From 2-01-FULL-49-10 sp041652335 (GTDB taxonomy: Bacteria > Patescibacteriota > Kazan-3B-28 > UBA10110), in assembly GCA_041652335.1 (NCBI GenBank), contig JBAZHL010000004.1, positions 1 through 33,604 on the forward strand: DNA of 33,604 nucleotides, in the 5' to 3' direction. The notes under the pieces are model-generated. The model saw only the letters and a program-made list of their open reading frames with translations. It searched no databases and was not told the origin of the DNA. Positions 15,201 to 21,891 of the stretch are shown in pieces. Positions within the stretch are counted from its first letter, which is position 1. Each line of letters opens with the position of its first letter. Position numbers and translations under genes: made by a program.

Positions 15201-16173
15201 CGCAGAGGCGGCGCAACTAACTACTGCATCTACGCCTGCCGCACCTGTTGTATCTGGTAGTTCCAGAAGCAGACGTAGTGGCGGGGAGATAGCCGATACC
15301 ACAGCTCCGTTTAAACCAATTCTTGACCAACCGCAGACACCGATCAGTCAAATAGAGGTGAACTTCTCTGGTACCGCCGAGGTGGGTAGTTTGGTGGATC
15401 TATATGTGGACGGCCAGTCGACTGGTTTGCGCGTTAAAGCCGCCCAAAATAACGGAGCGTTTATCGGTACAATTACTTTAGGTGCTGGTAGCCATACATT
15501 GTCGGTAACAGCTACTGACGCAAGCGGCAACGTCAGCGAAAAGTCTGACCCCAAGACGGTAACCATAGATCTCACGGTTAAACCGGAAGCTCCGATCGTG
15601 CCGGAGGAGAAGCTGGTCGAGATAGTACCGCCAACAACGTCCGAGATTCCGCTTGTCTCCCCGGAGTTGCCGACTACCACCCCAGTGTTGGCCGAAGTAG
15701 CAGGAGCCACCGAGTCACCAATTTTATCGGCGCCACAGGTGGCTAAAGTCACAGGGGTTAGTTTAGGGAATAACATCACCATCGTCGGCACCGGGATACC
15801 CAATTCTGAGGTGGTCGCCTTTATCTGGTCTGAACGTGCCATAGCCTACCGAACGTCAGTAGACAACGAGGGGAACTGGAGCGTTACTCACTCGCAAAAC
15901 GATGTTGAGTTAGCGGATGGTGACCACGAGGTATATGCCTTAACCTTAGATGCCAATAGCCAAATTAAAAGTCAATCCAGCGAGGTTAAAAAGTTTAGCA
16001 TTAAGAAAAATCAGCTTGCCCTGGTACTGTCTTATTTCGATTTCACCACCACCTTATTAACGGTGCTGTTAGCCCTAATTGGTGTCGCGGTGCTACTACT
16101 AAGGCAGAAAACGGTGGCAGCGGAAGACACCAAGAGCGCTAAAAGTATTAAAAACATTCAGGGGCGGAAATAA
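12244..16173 (+). CDS. giant multidomain surface protein (LamG, Fn3, Ig-like), 1309 aa
   Basis: Two N-terminal membrane segments (27-53, 74-97) share the module of the preceding protein. Residues 141-210 are a Pro/Glu/Thr-rich spacer of PEPT-type repeats that probably spans the cell wall. After it come a beta-rich domain (225-330), a Kre9/KNH-like Ig domain (346-436, SPNGGE...ITIQW pattern), a LamG/concanavalin-like domain (441-655, ending in GTIDEVGIWNRALSASEI), two beta-sandwich domains (660-885), an Fn3-like domain (890-995), an Ig-like domain (1022-1110), a second Pro-rich spacer and a last Ig-like domain (1160-1252). One membrane segment (1258-1287) and a basic cytoplasmic tail close it. 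LamG domains bind sugars or proteins, so an adhesin or host-contact stalk is the best inference. It is not LPXTG-anchored. Confidence 0.85.
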   Translation: MWMNLILRTSSMIHRVKEEIIDASIPKTIVFAFVIVVLELLLLVISLPLYIFITPDKFNGDKKGVEKYRLKRKASLTGLLSFALLWLTIFGGVFLVNSAKNVSALSIGWSFDDPTEYIYDSSQIQVIDGMAIFAASVKKMDETPTESTPPAEESQLAPEPAPEPSLEPALEPTPTTEPTPEPTPEPEVTPEVEPVPAPELTPESTPASETYRGYDPIGIAQVSPQPTACRATIQPVNSLTVMDLSEWAGFIEVASKGAGEVYYQLSDDDGLTWYYWDGGWVVAAEGQYSTAAVVDNHIKKFPIDSGRILFRAYLTSDCQSDVKLIDVTVASNQKIKTAKKVSSIAVASPNGGESLAMESTVTIQWVSSNISGNVKIEYSKDDFVSDLHTVADSTPNVGSYDWVVPSDASETIKIKVTSIKSALVADTSDANFAIVSLVKVDPISQWPLDDNSGCTAIDMADNNNGVLGPKCSASAPTWTTGRSGSALLFDGKKDTLTVADANNLDLTKQGSLLVWFKINTYSDYATLIHKGSDVSLSDEAYFLQFGGPDYGNSFRLVAGGHNGSSVSRVVSDTDLDARVWYQAVYTWDISGQRLYLNGRLDASNIEVISMRTSAGSLQIGSRTPNKDYFAGTIDEVGIWNRALSASEIGELYLGGNNTAPGLALGDDAKQFDDGYAYINYTISDTESNFVDLSSYEYSLTGSFAGEEAALTEVTGSTKHDGVSALTSSPTGVSHTFVWNVAADLPDKVNQVVYVRLRPTDGIAPGDFVEGRVLISDTEKPTITNLLAKQAADSAKVKISYNLSDSSSALKVELDISDDGGSTWVVTDTSVTGDIGMELTPGSGKTIIWDAGIDFAGKDESDMRVRLRSTDAYQNINDYVDSADFVFDNQAPIGLNSLKGIEAMTSAIVWAWTPVSDESNFDHYEIWYGKSLVDVKAASGMAAKWDPSNDRGLTSMGAASSSITGLAQATLYYAKIWAVDSFGNRSTAEAAQLTTASTPAAPVVSGSSRSRRSGGEIADTTAPFKPILDQPQTPISQIEVNFSGTAEVGSLVDLYVDGQSTGLRVKAAQNNGAFIGTITLGAGSHTLSVTATDASGNVSEKSDPKTVTIDLTVKPEAPIVPEEKLVEIVPPTTSEIPLVSPELPTTTPVLAEVAGATESPILSAPQVAKVTGVSLGNNITIVGTGIPNSEVVAFIWSERAIAYRTSVDNEGNWSVTHSQNDVELADGDHEVYALTLDANSQIKSQSSEVKKFSIKKNQLALVLSYFDFTTTLLTVLLALIGVAVLLLRQKTVAAEDTKSAKSIKNIQGRK

Positions 16174-16184
16174 ATAAGCCTCAT

Positions 16185-18308
16185 GTGCGTTTTCTATCCC
16201 CGCTAATTTATATGAGTACAAGAAGATACAAAATTATACTTCTGGTCGCAATGGCAGCACTCATTGTGCTGGGGCCATTTTACGTGTGGTGTTCGTGGGA
16301 ATCTGCCATAGCCGACAGCTCCCGGCGGGCACTTCTGATTGGCAACACCGCGGCCACTGCGCTTAACAACGAAATGTTAAAACAACTACGGGGCGTGTCG
16401 GAGGATGAAGATACCGTCGCCTATAACAGCGTTAAAACCGGGTTGATGGCACTTACCAACACGGATGAGCGTATTCGGTTTGTTTATCTCTATACCCGAC
16501 GAGATGGCAAGATCTATTTTTTAGCTGATTCTGAACCAACTACCTCTGAGGATTATTCGCCTCCGGGGCAGGAATACACTGAGGCTGATTATGAAACCGT
16601 GCAGCCATTTGAGGATGGTCGGGAGCGAATTACTAAACCAGCAGCCGATCGATGGGGGACTTGGGTTAGTATATTAGTACCGATGAAGGATGAGGATACT
16701 GGAGAGGTTAGGGCGGTGCTGGGTATAGATTATCCGGCAGATATCTGGAACAGTGTGGCCAGAGCTCAGGCGGTTAGCGCGGGAAGGTTAGTTGTGGCAG
16801 TTGGTTTATTGTTGTACAGCCTGTTCTTGATCCAGAAGAAAACTGCCGAAAGGGAAAAATTGGCGGACATAGTGGAATCGTCAGACGATGCCATTCTTAC
16901 CAAAGATATTCATGGTATCATCCAAAGCTGGAATGGCGGAGCCGAGAAGATCTACGGCTACACCGCTAAAGAAGTAATTGGCCAGTCGGTCAATATTATC
17001 GTACCGAAGGAGTTACAAAAAGAGGTCACAAATGTCCTGGCCAAGGTAAAGAAAGGATTGGCCGTTCAACATTACGAGACAGTTCGTTTGAAAAAAGATG
17101 GAGGAAGGGTGGATATGTCGCTGTCCGCCTCGCCGATTAAAAATGATGCCGGAAAAGTATCTGCCGTATCTGTGATCGGTCGCGACATTACTGCACGCAA
17201 GCGAGCGGAGGAGCAGTTGGCGTTTAGAGAGGCACTGTTGGCGGCAGAAGCCGAATCATCTATTGACGGAATATTGGTGGTTGATAATGAGAGCCGCCGC
17301 ACCTTGTTAGTTAACAAACGGTTTGGAGAGATCTGGAAGGTACCCCAGCAGATTATCGATACTAAAGATGATAAAAAAATGCTGGAGTATGTTGCGGCGC
17401 AGCTTAAAGATCCTAAAGCATTTGGGAATAAAGTTGAATATCTTTATAAACACCCCAAAGAGACAAATAGGGATCAGGTGGAATTGGTTGATGGAAGATT
17501 TCTCGATAGGTATTCCGCGCCATTGATCGGTGTTGATAAGAAAAATTATGGTCGCATTTGGTTTTTCCGTGATATCACTCGCGAAAAGCAGATCGATACG
17601 ATGAAAAGCGAATTTGTGTCGGTGGCCTCGCATCAGTTAAAAACCCCCTTGGCAGGGATCAAGTGGATCACCGAACTTTTGTTGGGCGATAAGATAGAAA
17701 AGCCCAGCGAGAAGCAGATTGAGTATCTTAACGATATCCAATCCAGTAATAATCGGATGCTAAAATTGGTAAACGATCTGCTGGATGTCTCCCATATTGA
17801 GACCGGCCGAAAATTCGAGATAGTCAAGCAACCAACCGATATAGCGGAGTTGGTTGGTATGGCGTTAAAAAACAATCAGCAGCTGGCCAAAGACAAGCAA
17901 GTTACCGTTACTATCTGTAAAGGAGCCGAACCGAAGTTGTCGTTGAATGTGGATTCGGATAAAATTCGACAGGTTTTTGAGAATCTGATCAATAACGCGA
18001 TTAAATACTCCAAGGAAGGCGGCCAGGTAGAAATAGGCTGCCAACATGGTAAAAAAGAGATCACGCTCTCGGTGAAGGATAACGGTATCGGCATCCCTCA
18101 GAGCCAGCAAAATCGAGTTTTTGAAAAATTCTTTAGGGCAGATAACGCCCTGACCCAAGCTACCGACGGAACTGGTTTGGGGCTATATATCGCCAAGGCG
18201 ATCGTCGAGGCTCATGGCGGTAAGATGTGGTTTGAATCGGAAGAGAACAAAGGTACTACCTTTTTCTTCTCCCTGCCCAATGGATCCACCGATCGCCAGC
18301 TTAGTTAG
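16185..18308 (+). CDS. transmembrane sensor histidine kinase with two PAS domains
   Basis: Two membrane segments (about 16-36 and 201-216) flank an extracellular Cache-like sensor (about 40-195, with IRFVYLYTRRDGKIYFLAD and VLGIDYPADIW). Two cytoplasmic PAS domains follow (about 225-340 and 350-465). The HisKA domain has the phospho-accepting H483 in SVASHQLKTPL, and the HATPase has the N box (FENLINNAIKYS, 598-609), G1 DNGIGIP (632-638) and G2 GTGLGL (662-667). All catalytic motifs look intact. The start is GTG at 16185 or ATG at 16212; neither has a clear ribosome binding site. It closes the operon, 11 bases after the giant protein, and should phosphorylate the receiver protein encoded first. 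Confidence 0.92.
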   Translation: MRFLSPLIYMSTRRYKIILLVAMAALIVLGPFYVWCSWESAIADSSRRALLIGNTAATALNNEMLKQLRGVSEDEDTVAYNSVKTGLMALTNTDERIRFVYLYTRRDGKIYFLADSEPTTSEDYSPPGQEYTEADYETVQPFEDGRERITKPAADRWGTWVSILVPMKDEDTGEVRAVLGIDYPADIWNSVARAQAVSAGRLVVAVGLLLYSLFLIQKKTAEREKLADIVESSDDAILTKDIHGIIQSWNGGAEKIYGYTAKEVIGQSVNIIVPKELQKEVTNVLAKVKKGLAVQHYETVRLKKDGGRVDMSLSASPIKNDAGKVSAVSVIGRDITARKRAEEQLAFREALLAAEAESSIDGILVVDNESRRTLLVNKRFGEIWKVPQQIIDTKDDKKMLEYVAAQLKDPKAFGNKVEYLYKHPKETNRDQVELVDGRFLDRYSAPLIGVDKKNYGRIWFFRDITREKQIDTMKSEFVSVASHQLKTPLAGIKWITELLLGDKIEKPSEKQIEYLNDIQSSNNRMLKLVNDLLDVSHIETGRKFEIVKQPTDIAELVGMALKNNQQLAKDKQVTVTICKGAEPKLSLNVDSDKIRQVFENLINNAIKYSKEGGQVEIGCQHGKKEITLSVKDNGIGIPQSQQNRVFEKFFRADNALTQATDGTGLGLYIAKAIVEAHGGKMWFESEENKGTTFFFSLPNGSTDRQLS

Positions 18309-18352
18309 ACAAAATATTGTAATATAGGTGTAGTGCTCGAAGATGCTTGATC

Positions 18353-18358
18353 TATAAT
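18353..18358 (+). promoter_or_regulatory. -10 box upstream of the small exported-protein cluster
   Basis: A perfect TATAAT at 18353-18358 lies 26 bases before the ATG at 18385. No good -35 hexamer is seen, so the assignment rests on the -10 alone. Confidence 0.45.
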
Positions 18359-18384
18359 TTATATTTAACTAAAAGACACGAACG

Positions 18385-18684
18385 ATGAAAGCAAAACGGA
18401 CAGTTGCAAAAAATCAAAGTGTTAAGATCGCTATCTGGCTGGTAGCCGTAGCAATTGTGTTGTACGTCGGGATTAGTTTTGTGCAGGGATATATGAAAGT
18501 TGGTGCGGCGGCGTTAGTTCTTCCTACCGGTGTTGACCGAGTAGTCAAGGGCAGTAAACCGACCGATAGTGTTTGTTCTACCTGCGCGGAGACGGGCAGA
18601 TTGGCTCCCAAATGTGCAGGTTCCTGCGATGAAGGCAAGGATTGCAAGCTTGTGATCGATACTGGGCTCTGTACCTGCGTATAG
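18385..18684 (+). CDS. small exported cysteine-rich protein
   Basis: The 99-residue protein has a basic N-terminus, one hydrophobic segment (about 14-33) acting as signal anchor, and an exported C-terminal part with seven cysteines (C64, C67, C77, C81, C87, C96, C98) in about 35 residues. The pattern suggests a disulphide-rich or metal-binding knot. I do not recognise the family. The next gene's ATG follows its stop with no gap, so they are co-translated. Confidence 0.65.
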   Translation: MKAKRTVAKNQSVKIAIWLVAVAIVLYVGISFVQGYMKVGAAALVLPTGVDRVVKGSKPTDSVCSTCAETGRLAPKCAGSCDEGKDCKLVIDTGLCTCV

Positions 18685-18951
18685 ATGAAGCGAGCCGCGG
18701 TCATCGTCCTAATTGTGGTGGTGTTAGCTGGGATCTTTTTGTACATCAAAATGGACGGGCCGTTGGTGGGGGCTCTTTATCCGGTCAATTCACGCCTGGA
18801 GCGGATCTCGGATGAGGTTTTAGGTAGGGGATGGTATTACGGATCATTATCCGATAAAAAACCAGGCACCCCGATCAATTGGCGGCATGGGGCGGAGGGA
18901 AGCAGAAGCGCCATGTGGTACGATCCTAATGGAACTTATATAGGTATGTAA
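18685..18951 (+). CDS. small membrane-anchored protein, unknown
   Basis: The 88-residue protein has an N-terminal hydrophobic anchor (about 4-21) and a short exported part rich in Gly, Arg, Trp and Tyr (RGWYYGS, NWRHGAEGSRSAMWYDPNG). No known domain is recognised. Its ATG directly follows the stop codon of the cysteine-rich gene, and the lipoprotein gene follows after 28 bases, so the three form a cluster of small exported products. Confidence 0.6.
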   Translation: MKRAAVIVLIVVVLAGIFLYIKMDGPLVGALYPVNSRLERISDEVLGRGWYYGSLSDKKPGTPINWRHGAEGSRSAMWYDPNGTYIGM

Positions 18952-18979
18952 ATATAAATAATATTGTAAGAGGTTATCA

Positions 18980-19333
18980 ATGAATAAAATTGTTGTTTTC
19001 GGCTTAGCGATCGTAATGGTAATGAGTTTGGCTGCCTGTGGCAGTAAAACTGTGGTTAATACTGGGGATGGCACGGTGACGGTTAATAATTCGGGTAGTC
19101 TGAGCTGGTGCCAGGTGGGGAACAACTGGAACTATCAGGGCACCGATGGGGTCGCCGGGGAATGGAAGATCAAGGAGTTGGTGAGTGGTGGCAAATACGA
19201 TGGTCTCTGCCACGTGGTTTACAGTGGCCAAGGAGCATCCTCCGATTATTATTTTGATCAGACTGGGGAAAGCGGTTTTGTGGAGATGACTCTGCCTAAC
19301 GGCCAGCAGTTTTCTCAATCTTGGAGCAAATAG
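18980..19333 (+). CDS. small putative lipoprotein
   Basis: The 117-residue precursor has a typical lipoprotein signal: basic start, hydrophobic core and lipobox LAAC with the cysteine at position 20. The mature part (about 98 residues) is beta-rich, with SWCQVGNNWNY, GVAGEWKIKELVSGGKYDGLCHVVYSG and a final WSK; two cysteines could form a disulphide. The pattern recalls small beta-barrel or META/DUF-type lipoproteins, but no family is assigned. A weak AGAGG precedes the ATG and a strong terminator follows the stop. Confidence 0.75.
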   Translation: MNKIVVFGLAIVMVMSLAACGSKTVVNTGDGTVTVNNSGSLSWCQVGNNWNYQGTDGVAGEWKIKELVSGGKYDGLCHVVYSGQGASSDYYFDQTGESGFVEMTLPNGQQFSQSWSK

Positions 19334-19346
19334 GTAGCAACTAATA

Positions 19347-19380
19347 TAAAACCACCCCGGCATATGCCGGGGTGGTTTTA
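19347..19380. terminator. perfect palindromic bidirectional terminator
   Basis: A 34-base perfect palindrome (17 bp per arm) has a GC-rich core and AAAA/TTTT ends, so a T-run follows the hairpin on either strand. It separates the convergent lipoprotein and MazG-like genes and should stop both. Confidence 0.95.
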
Positions 19381-19395
19381 AAATGTCTTACCATA

Positions 19396-20106
19396 CTACT
19401 GAGTTACTACCGGTTCTCCAAAATCAAACTTATTGATGTATTCAACCGAGCAAGTACAAGGAGCGTTATGACAGGCTAAGCAATTTTTGTAAAACAGTTC
19501 GGCCATCCCCGCTGCAACATCAATATTGGCGGAGTTTGCCACTCCCATAGTACAAGAAACGAAGTCTGCCACCTCCTCTTCTATATTTTTTAGCTGACTT
19601 GGGCGATGCTCGTGCAGATAGGCATGGATCGCTTCGCTCATCTCGCCAGTTTCCTCCGCCCAGTGGACTCCGGCATCAGCTAAGGTGCGGCTATCGGCCG
19701 GATAGATCTGATTAAACATCTGCTGAAAGCCCTTTAAATTGGTGGGCCGCTTCGAGTTGTCCACCAATAGCTCTGGACGATGGTCTGGTTTTTGGATCTT
19801 GCAGACACAGGGGCAAGCACCACAATACGAACAGAGATAGGGGAATCTATGCCACAAGATATCCTCCATATTAAAATACATTCTATTGGCGACTGTCACC
19901 GACCAGGAGAGAGCGTCCAACAAGTTCAGTCGTAGTTGCTGCGCATCGCCCTTGCGAATACCTTTTAGAGCGCGCATGGTAAATCGCTGTTGCTGAGCCA
20001 GGATATCGGACATCGAAAAATTACGATCACCTGGTAGGCCGTAAACTGCGCGTACCATCTGCTGATAATCGACGATCGATCCATCCGGCGGAAAACTATA
20101 ATCCAT
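19396..20106 (-). CDS. MazG-like nucleotide pyrophosphohydrolase with two cysteine clusters
   Basis: MazG-type all-alpha NTP pyrophosphohydrolases cleave nucleoside triphosphates to monophosphates and pyrophosphate. The metal-binding signature is present: EExxE at E151/E152/E155 and ExxD at E178/D181, within a helical domain (about 140-206). Unusually there are two cysteine clusters, C92-x2-C-x2-C-x-C-x-C102 before the domain and C209-x2-C-x4-C-x-C219 after it, which could bind one or two zinc ions. The 90 N-terminal residues are helical and unrecognised. The start is the ATG at 20106, with GGAGGTG just upstream; a TTG four codons earlier coincides with that ribosome binding site. Its promoter is on the minus strand (20140-20169). 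Confidence 0.75.
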   Translation of the reverse strand: MDYSFPPDGSIVDYQQMVRAVYGLPGDRNFSMSDILAQQQRFTMRALKGIRKGDAQQLRLNLLDALSWSVTVANRMYFNMEDILWHRFPYLCSYCGACPCVCKIQKPDHRPELLVDNSKRPTNLKGFQQMFNQIYPADSRTLADAGVHWAEETGEMSEAIHAYLHEHRPSQLKNIEEEVADFVSCTMGVANSANIDVAAGMAELFYKNCLACHNAPCTCSVEYINKFDFGEPVVTQ

Positions 20107-20139
20107 CTTCACCTCCAAATTTTACCCCTCCATAGGGTT

Positions 20140-20169
20140 AGCATAGGTGGCTGGCAGAGCCACTGTCAA
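20140..20169 (-). promoter_or_regulatory. promoter of the MazG-like gene
   Basis: On the minus strand TTGACA (complement of 20164-20169) is 18 bases from TATGCT (complement of 20140-20145). The transcript would start near 20133, leaving a leader of about 27 bases that includes the ribosome binding site. Confidence 0.65.
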
Positions 20170-20200
20170 ATCGCCCAATGGTTTATAGCCTGATGTGTGG

Positions 20201-20206
20201 TATAAT
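20201..20206 (+). promoter_or_regulatory. -10 box divergent to the MazG-like gene
   Basis: A perfect TATAAT with only weak -35 similarity upstream. The predicted start near 20213 lies about 50 bases before an intrinsic terminator, so transcripts would be short unless they read through to the gene at 20312. Confidence 0.55.
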
Positions 20207-20237
20207 CGACGTAGGAGATAGGCAATAGTTGTGGGCG

Positions 20238-20264
20238 GCCAGTCCGTAATGGGACGGGCTTTTT
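20238..20264 (+). terminator. leader terminator / attenuator before the gene at 20312
   Basis: GCC-A-GTCC (20238-20245) pairs with GGAC-G-GGC (20252-20259) with one A-G mismatch, followed by TTTTT (20260-20264). It sits between a promoter and the next coding gene, the arrangement expected of an attenuator. Confidence 0.65.
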
Positions 20265-20311
20265 CTTTTGTTTATCAAGTTATATTAATTAATGTCCAAG
20301 GAGGATAGGGC

Positions 20312-20593
20312 ATGAAGGACCAAATTAACGCCCACAAGTTAGGTTTGATCGTGGGCTTCTTTATGGCCATTGTTCACATCATCTGGTCATTGATGATCGT
20401 GACTGGTCTCGCCCAGCAGTACATGGACTGGATGTTCGGATTGCACATGCTGAACAACCCGTTTATGGTCAGCACATTTAGCTGGGGAACCGCGATCTAC
20501 CTCTGGGTAGCCGTGTTAGTTATCGGCTATATCATGGGTTGGATCTTGGCCTGGGTACACAACACCGTCCACGGGGGCAAAAAGAAGAAATAA
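20312..20593 (+). CDS. small two-span membrane protein, unknown
   Basis: The 93-residue protein has two long hydrophobic segments (about 9-32 and 60-82) with His- and Trp-containing interfaces (AIVHIIWSLM, MDWMFGLHMLNNPF, LAWVHNTVHGG), ending in a Lys-rich tail. I do not recognise a named family. AAGGAGG is well placed before the ATG. It lies downstream of a promoter/terminator pair, hinting at transcriptional attenuation, and a strong terminator follows, so it is a single-gene unit. Confidence 0.7.
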   Translation: MKDQINAHKLGLIVGFFMAIVHIIWSLMIVTGLAQQYMDWMFGLHMLNNPFMVSTFSWGTAIYLWVAVLVIGYIMGWILAWVHNTVHGGKKKK

Positions 20594-20617
20594 TCTCAGG
20601 TTTATTATCTTGTGTGC

Positions 20618-20650
20618 GTAAAACACTCCGATTAGGAGTGTTTTACTTTT
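20618..20650 (+). terminator. intrinsic terminator
   Basis: A perfect 12-bp stem (20618-20629 with 20635-20646, loop GATTA) is followed by TTTT. It lies 24 bases after the upstream stop codon. Confidence 0.9.
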
Positions 20651-20668
20651 GCATAGGTGATAGACCCC

Positions 20669-20677
20669 TGCTACAAT
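20669..20677 (+). promoter_or_regulatory. extended -10 promoter of the HhH-GPD protein gene
   Basis: TGCTACAAT provides TG, one base, then TACAAT (20672-20677). The start near 20684 leaves a leader of about 48 bases with AAGGAGG at 20716-20722. Confidence 0.55.
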
Positions 20678-20731
20678 GGGCGGTCCGCTCTTTTACAATT
20701 CGGACAATATCGTCGAAGGAGGTGGCCCCCG

Positions 20732-21832
20732 GTGGGAAACAAGATCGTGGCAGAACCTGATCATCCGCGCGTCGAGCAGGTTTTGGATAGTCTGATGATT
20801 GCTCAGCGGGAAGGCTGTTGGCCTTACGGCATAGCTCAGCAACCGCATACCGAAAAAAATATGCCCAAAACCCTCAAAGGCATGGGGCAGGGCAAAGAAA
20901 AGGCAGAGGCGCGATTCTTTATGGCCATCTGCTTCTATATGCTTGGAGGCGTCGAAAGCGACACGGCGTTTATAGCGGTGTCGCTGATCTTCGATCTTTA
21001 TCCGCATATCTTCTTGACCGATTTCGCGTCATTGAGCAATTATGAACGCGATTGCCTGCAGGGAGAGATCGAAAAGATATTGACGGAGGCGGGGATCAAC
21101 CGTCGATCGAGAGAAGTCGCTAAACAGTGGGTATATAACTTTACCAAGCTGGATCGGTATTGGGGTGGCGACCCTCGCAATCTGTTTAAGGGAAAACCGA
21201 ACTTCGATGTTCTCTGCCAACGTTTGATGAGGGGGCACAAGTTTCGGGAGGACAGCCCTAATGGTTTTTACGGTTTTAGGGAAAAGATGGTAGCGATGTT
21301 AGCCTTTTTCCTAATGGACAGAGGCTTAATACCGTATTACCACCTGCCCGTCCCGGTAGACTTTCACGTCTTGCGGATCACTACCGCCTGTCGTTTGGTT
21401 AAGGTAGAGATTATAGAGTACGACGATGATGTAGAGGAGACGAGCATGGTCAACCTCTACCGCGCTGCATACCTTGGCGCTATTCGCAAGCTGACCTATG
21501 AGTACTGTGTTGAACATGACGCCAGCGCTCTTCGATTGTGTGATTGCTTTTGGCTCCTGTCTCGGACAGGTTGCCGAAGACACCCGGATAATTCAAGCCG
21601 ACGTGTAGGCGGTCACCATGGACGGAAAACGGTTGTGGCACCAATCCAGTACGAGTGGAGCGAGGCTCGGGTTCGCAGTTATCGTCGAACCTGCGGGGAA
21701 TGCCCAATTAATAAGTTTTGTGATCAGGCTGTTCCTGCGCGGCTCTATTATGACAAGGGCCAGTTGATGGCGAGGGGAGATCGAAGCAAGCCATCTCAGT
21801 TGGGTCTCTTCGATACCGACAGATCATTCTGA
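20732..21832 (+). CDS. HhH-GPD superfamily protein with Fe-S-type Cys motif (putative DNA glycosylase)
   Basis: The 366-residue protein carries a helix-hairpin-helix-like GFREKMVAMLAFFLM (181-195) followed by PVDFHVLRI (208-216), which matches the VDTHVxR catalytic segment of Nth/MutY enzymes with Asp210 as the candidate catalytic acid. C321-x2-C324-x5-C330 matches the last three ligands of the Nth-type 4Fe-4S loop, with C281 a possible but distant fourth. Other conserved-looking blocks are LLSRTGCRRHP and HGRKT. The HhH itself is atypical, lacking LPGxGxKTA, so glycosylase activity is likely but not certain; an archaeal AGOG-like or other DNA/RNA-binding role is possible. GTG 20732 is chosen because AAGGAGG precedes it; the frame opens further upstream, over the promoter. 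Confidence 0.65.
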   Translation: MGNKIVAEPDHPRVEQVLDSLMIAQREGCWPYGIAQQPHTEKNMPKTLKGMGQGKEKAEARFFMAICFYMLGGVESDTAFIAVSLIFDLYPHIFLTDFASLSNYERDCLQGEIEKILTEAGINRRSREVAKQWVYNFTKLDRYWGGDPRNLFKGKPNFDVLCQRLMRGHKFREDSPNGFYGFREKMVAMLAFFLMDRGLIPYYHLPVPVDFHVLRITTACRLVKVEIIEYDDDVEETSMVNLYRAAYLGAIRKLTYEYCVEHDASALRLCDCFWLLSRTGCRRHPDNSSRRVGGHHGRKTVVAPIQYEWSEARVRSYRRTCGECPINKFCDQAVPARLYYDKGQLMARGDRSKPSQLGLFDTDRSF

Positions 21833-21876
21833 CAGCGATGGGTTAACCACGGAGGGTTAGCCATCGCTGTTTTTTA
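21832..21876 (+). terminator. long intrinsic terminator
   Basis: ACAGCGATGG (21832-21841) pairs with CCATCGCTGT (21861-21870), with further pairing of GTTAACC and GGGTTAG inside, followed by TTTTT. It overlaps the last base of the upstream stop codon. Confidence 0.92.
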
Positions 21877-21879
21877 CTG

Positions 21880-21885
21880 TAAAAT
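21880..21885 (+). promoter_or_regulatory. -10 box giving a leaderless message
   Basis: TAAAAT at 21880-21885 is six bases from the ATG at 21892, so the predicted start falls on the start codon. The box directly follows the preceding terminator. Confidence 0.55.
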
Positions 21886-21891
21886 TAATCT

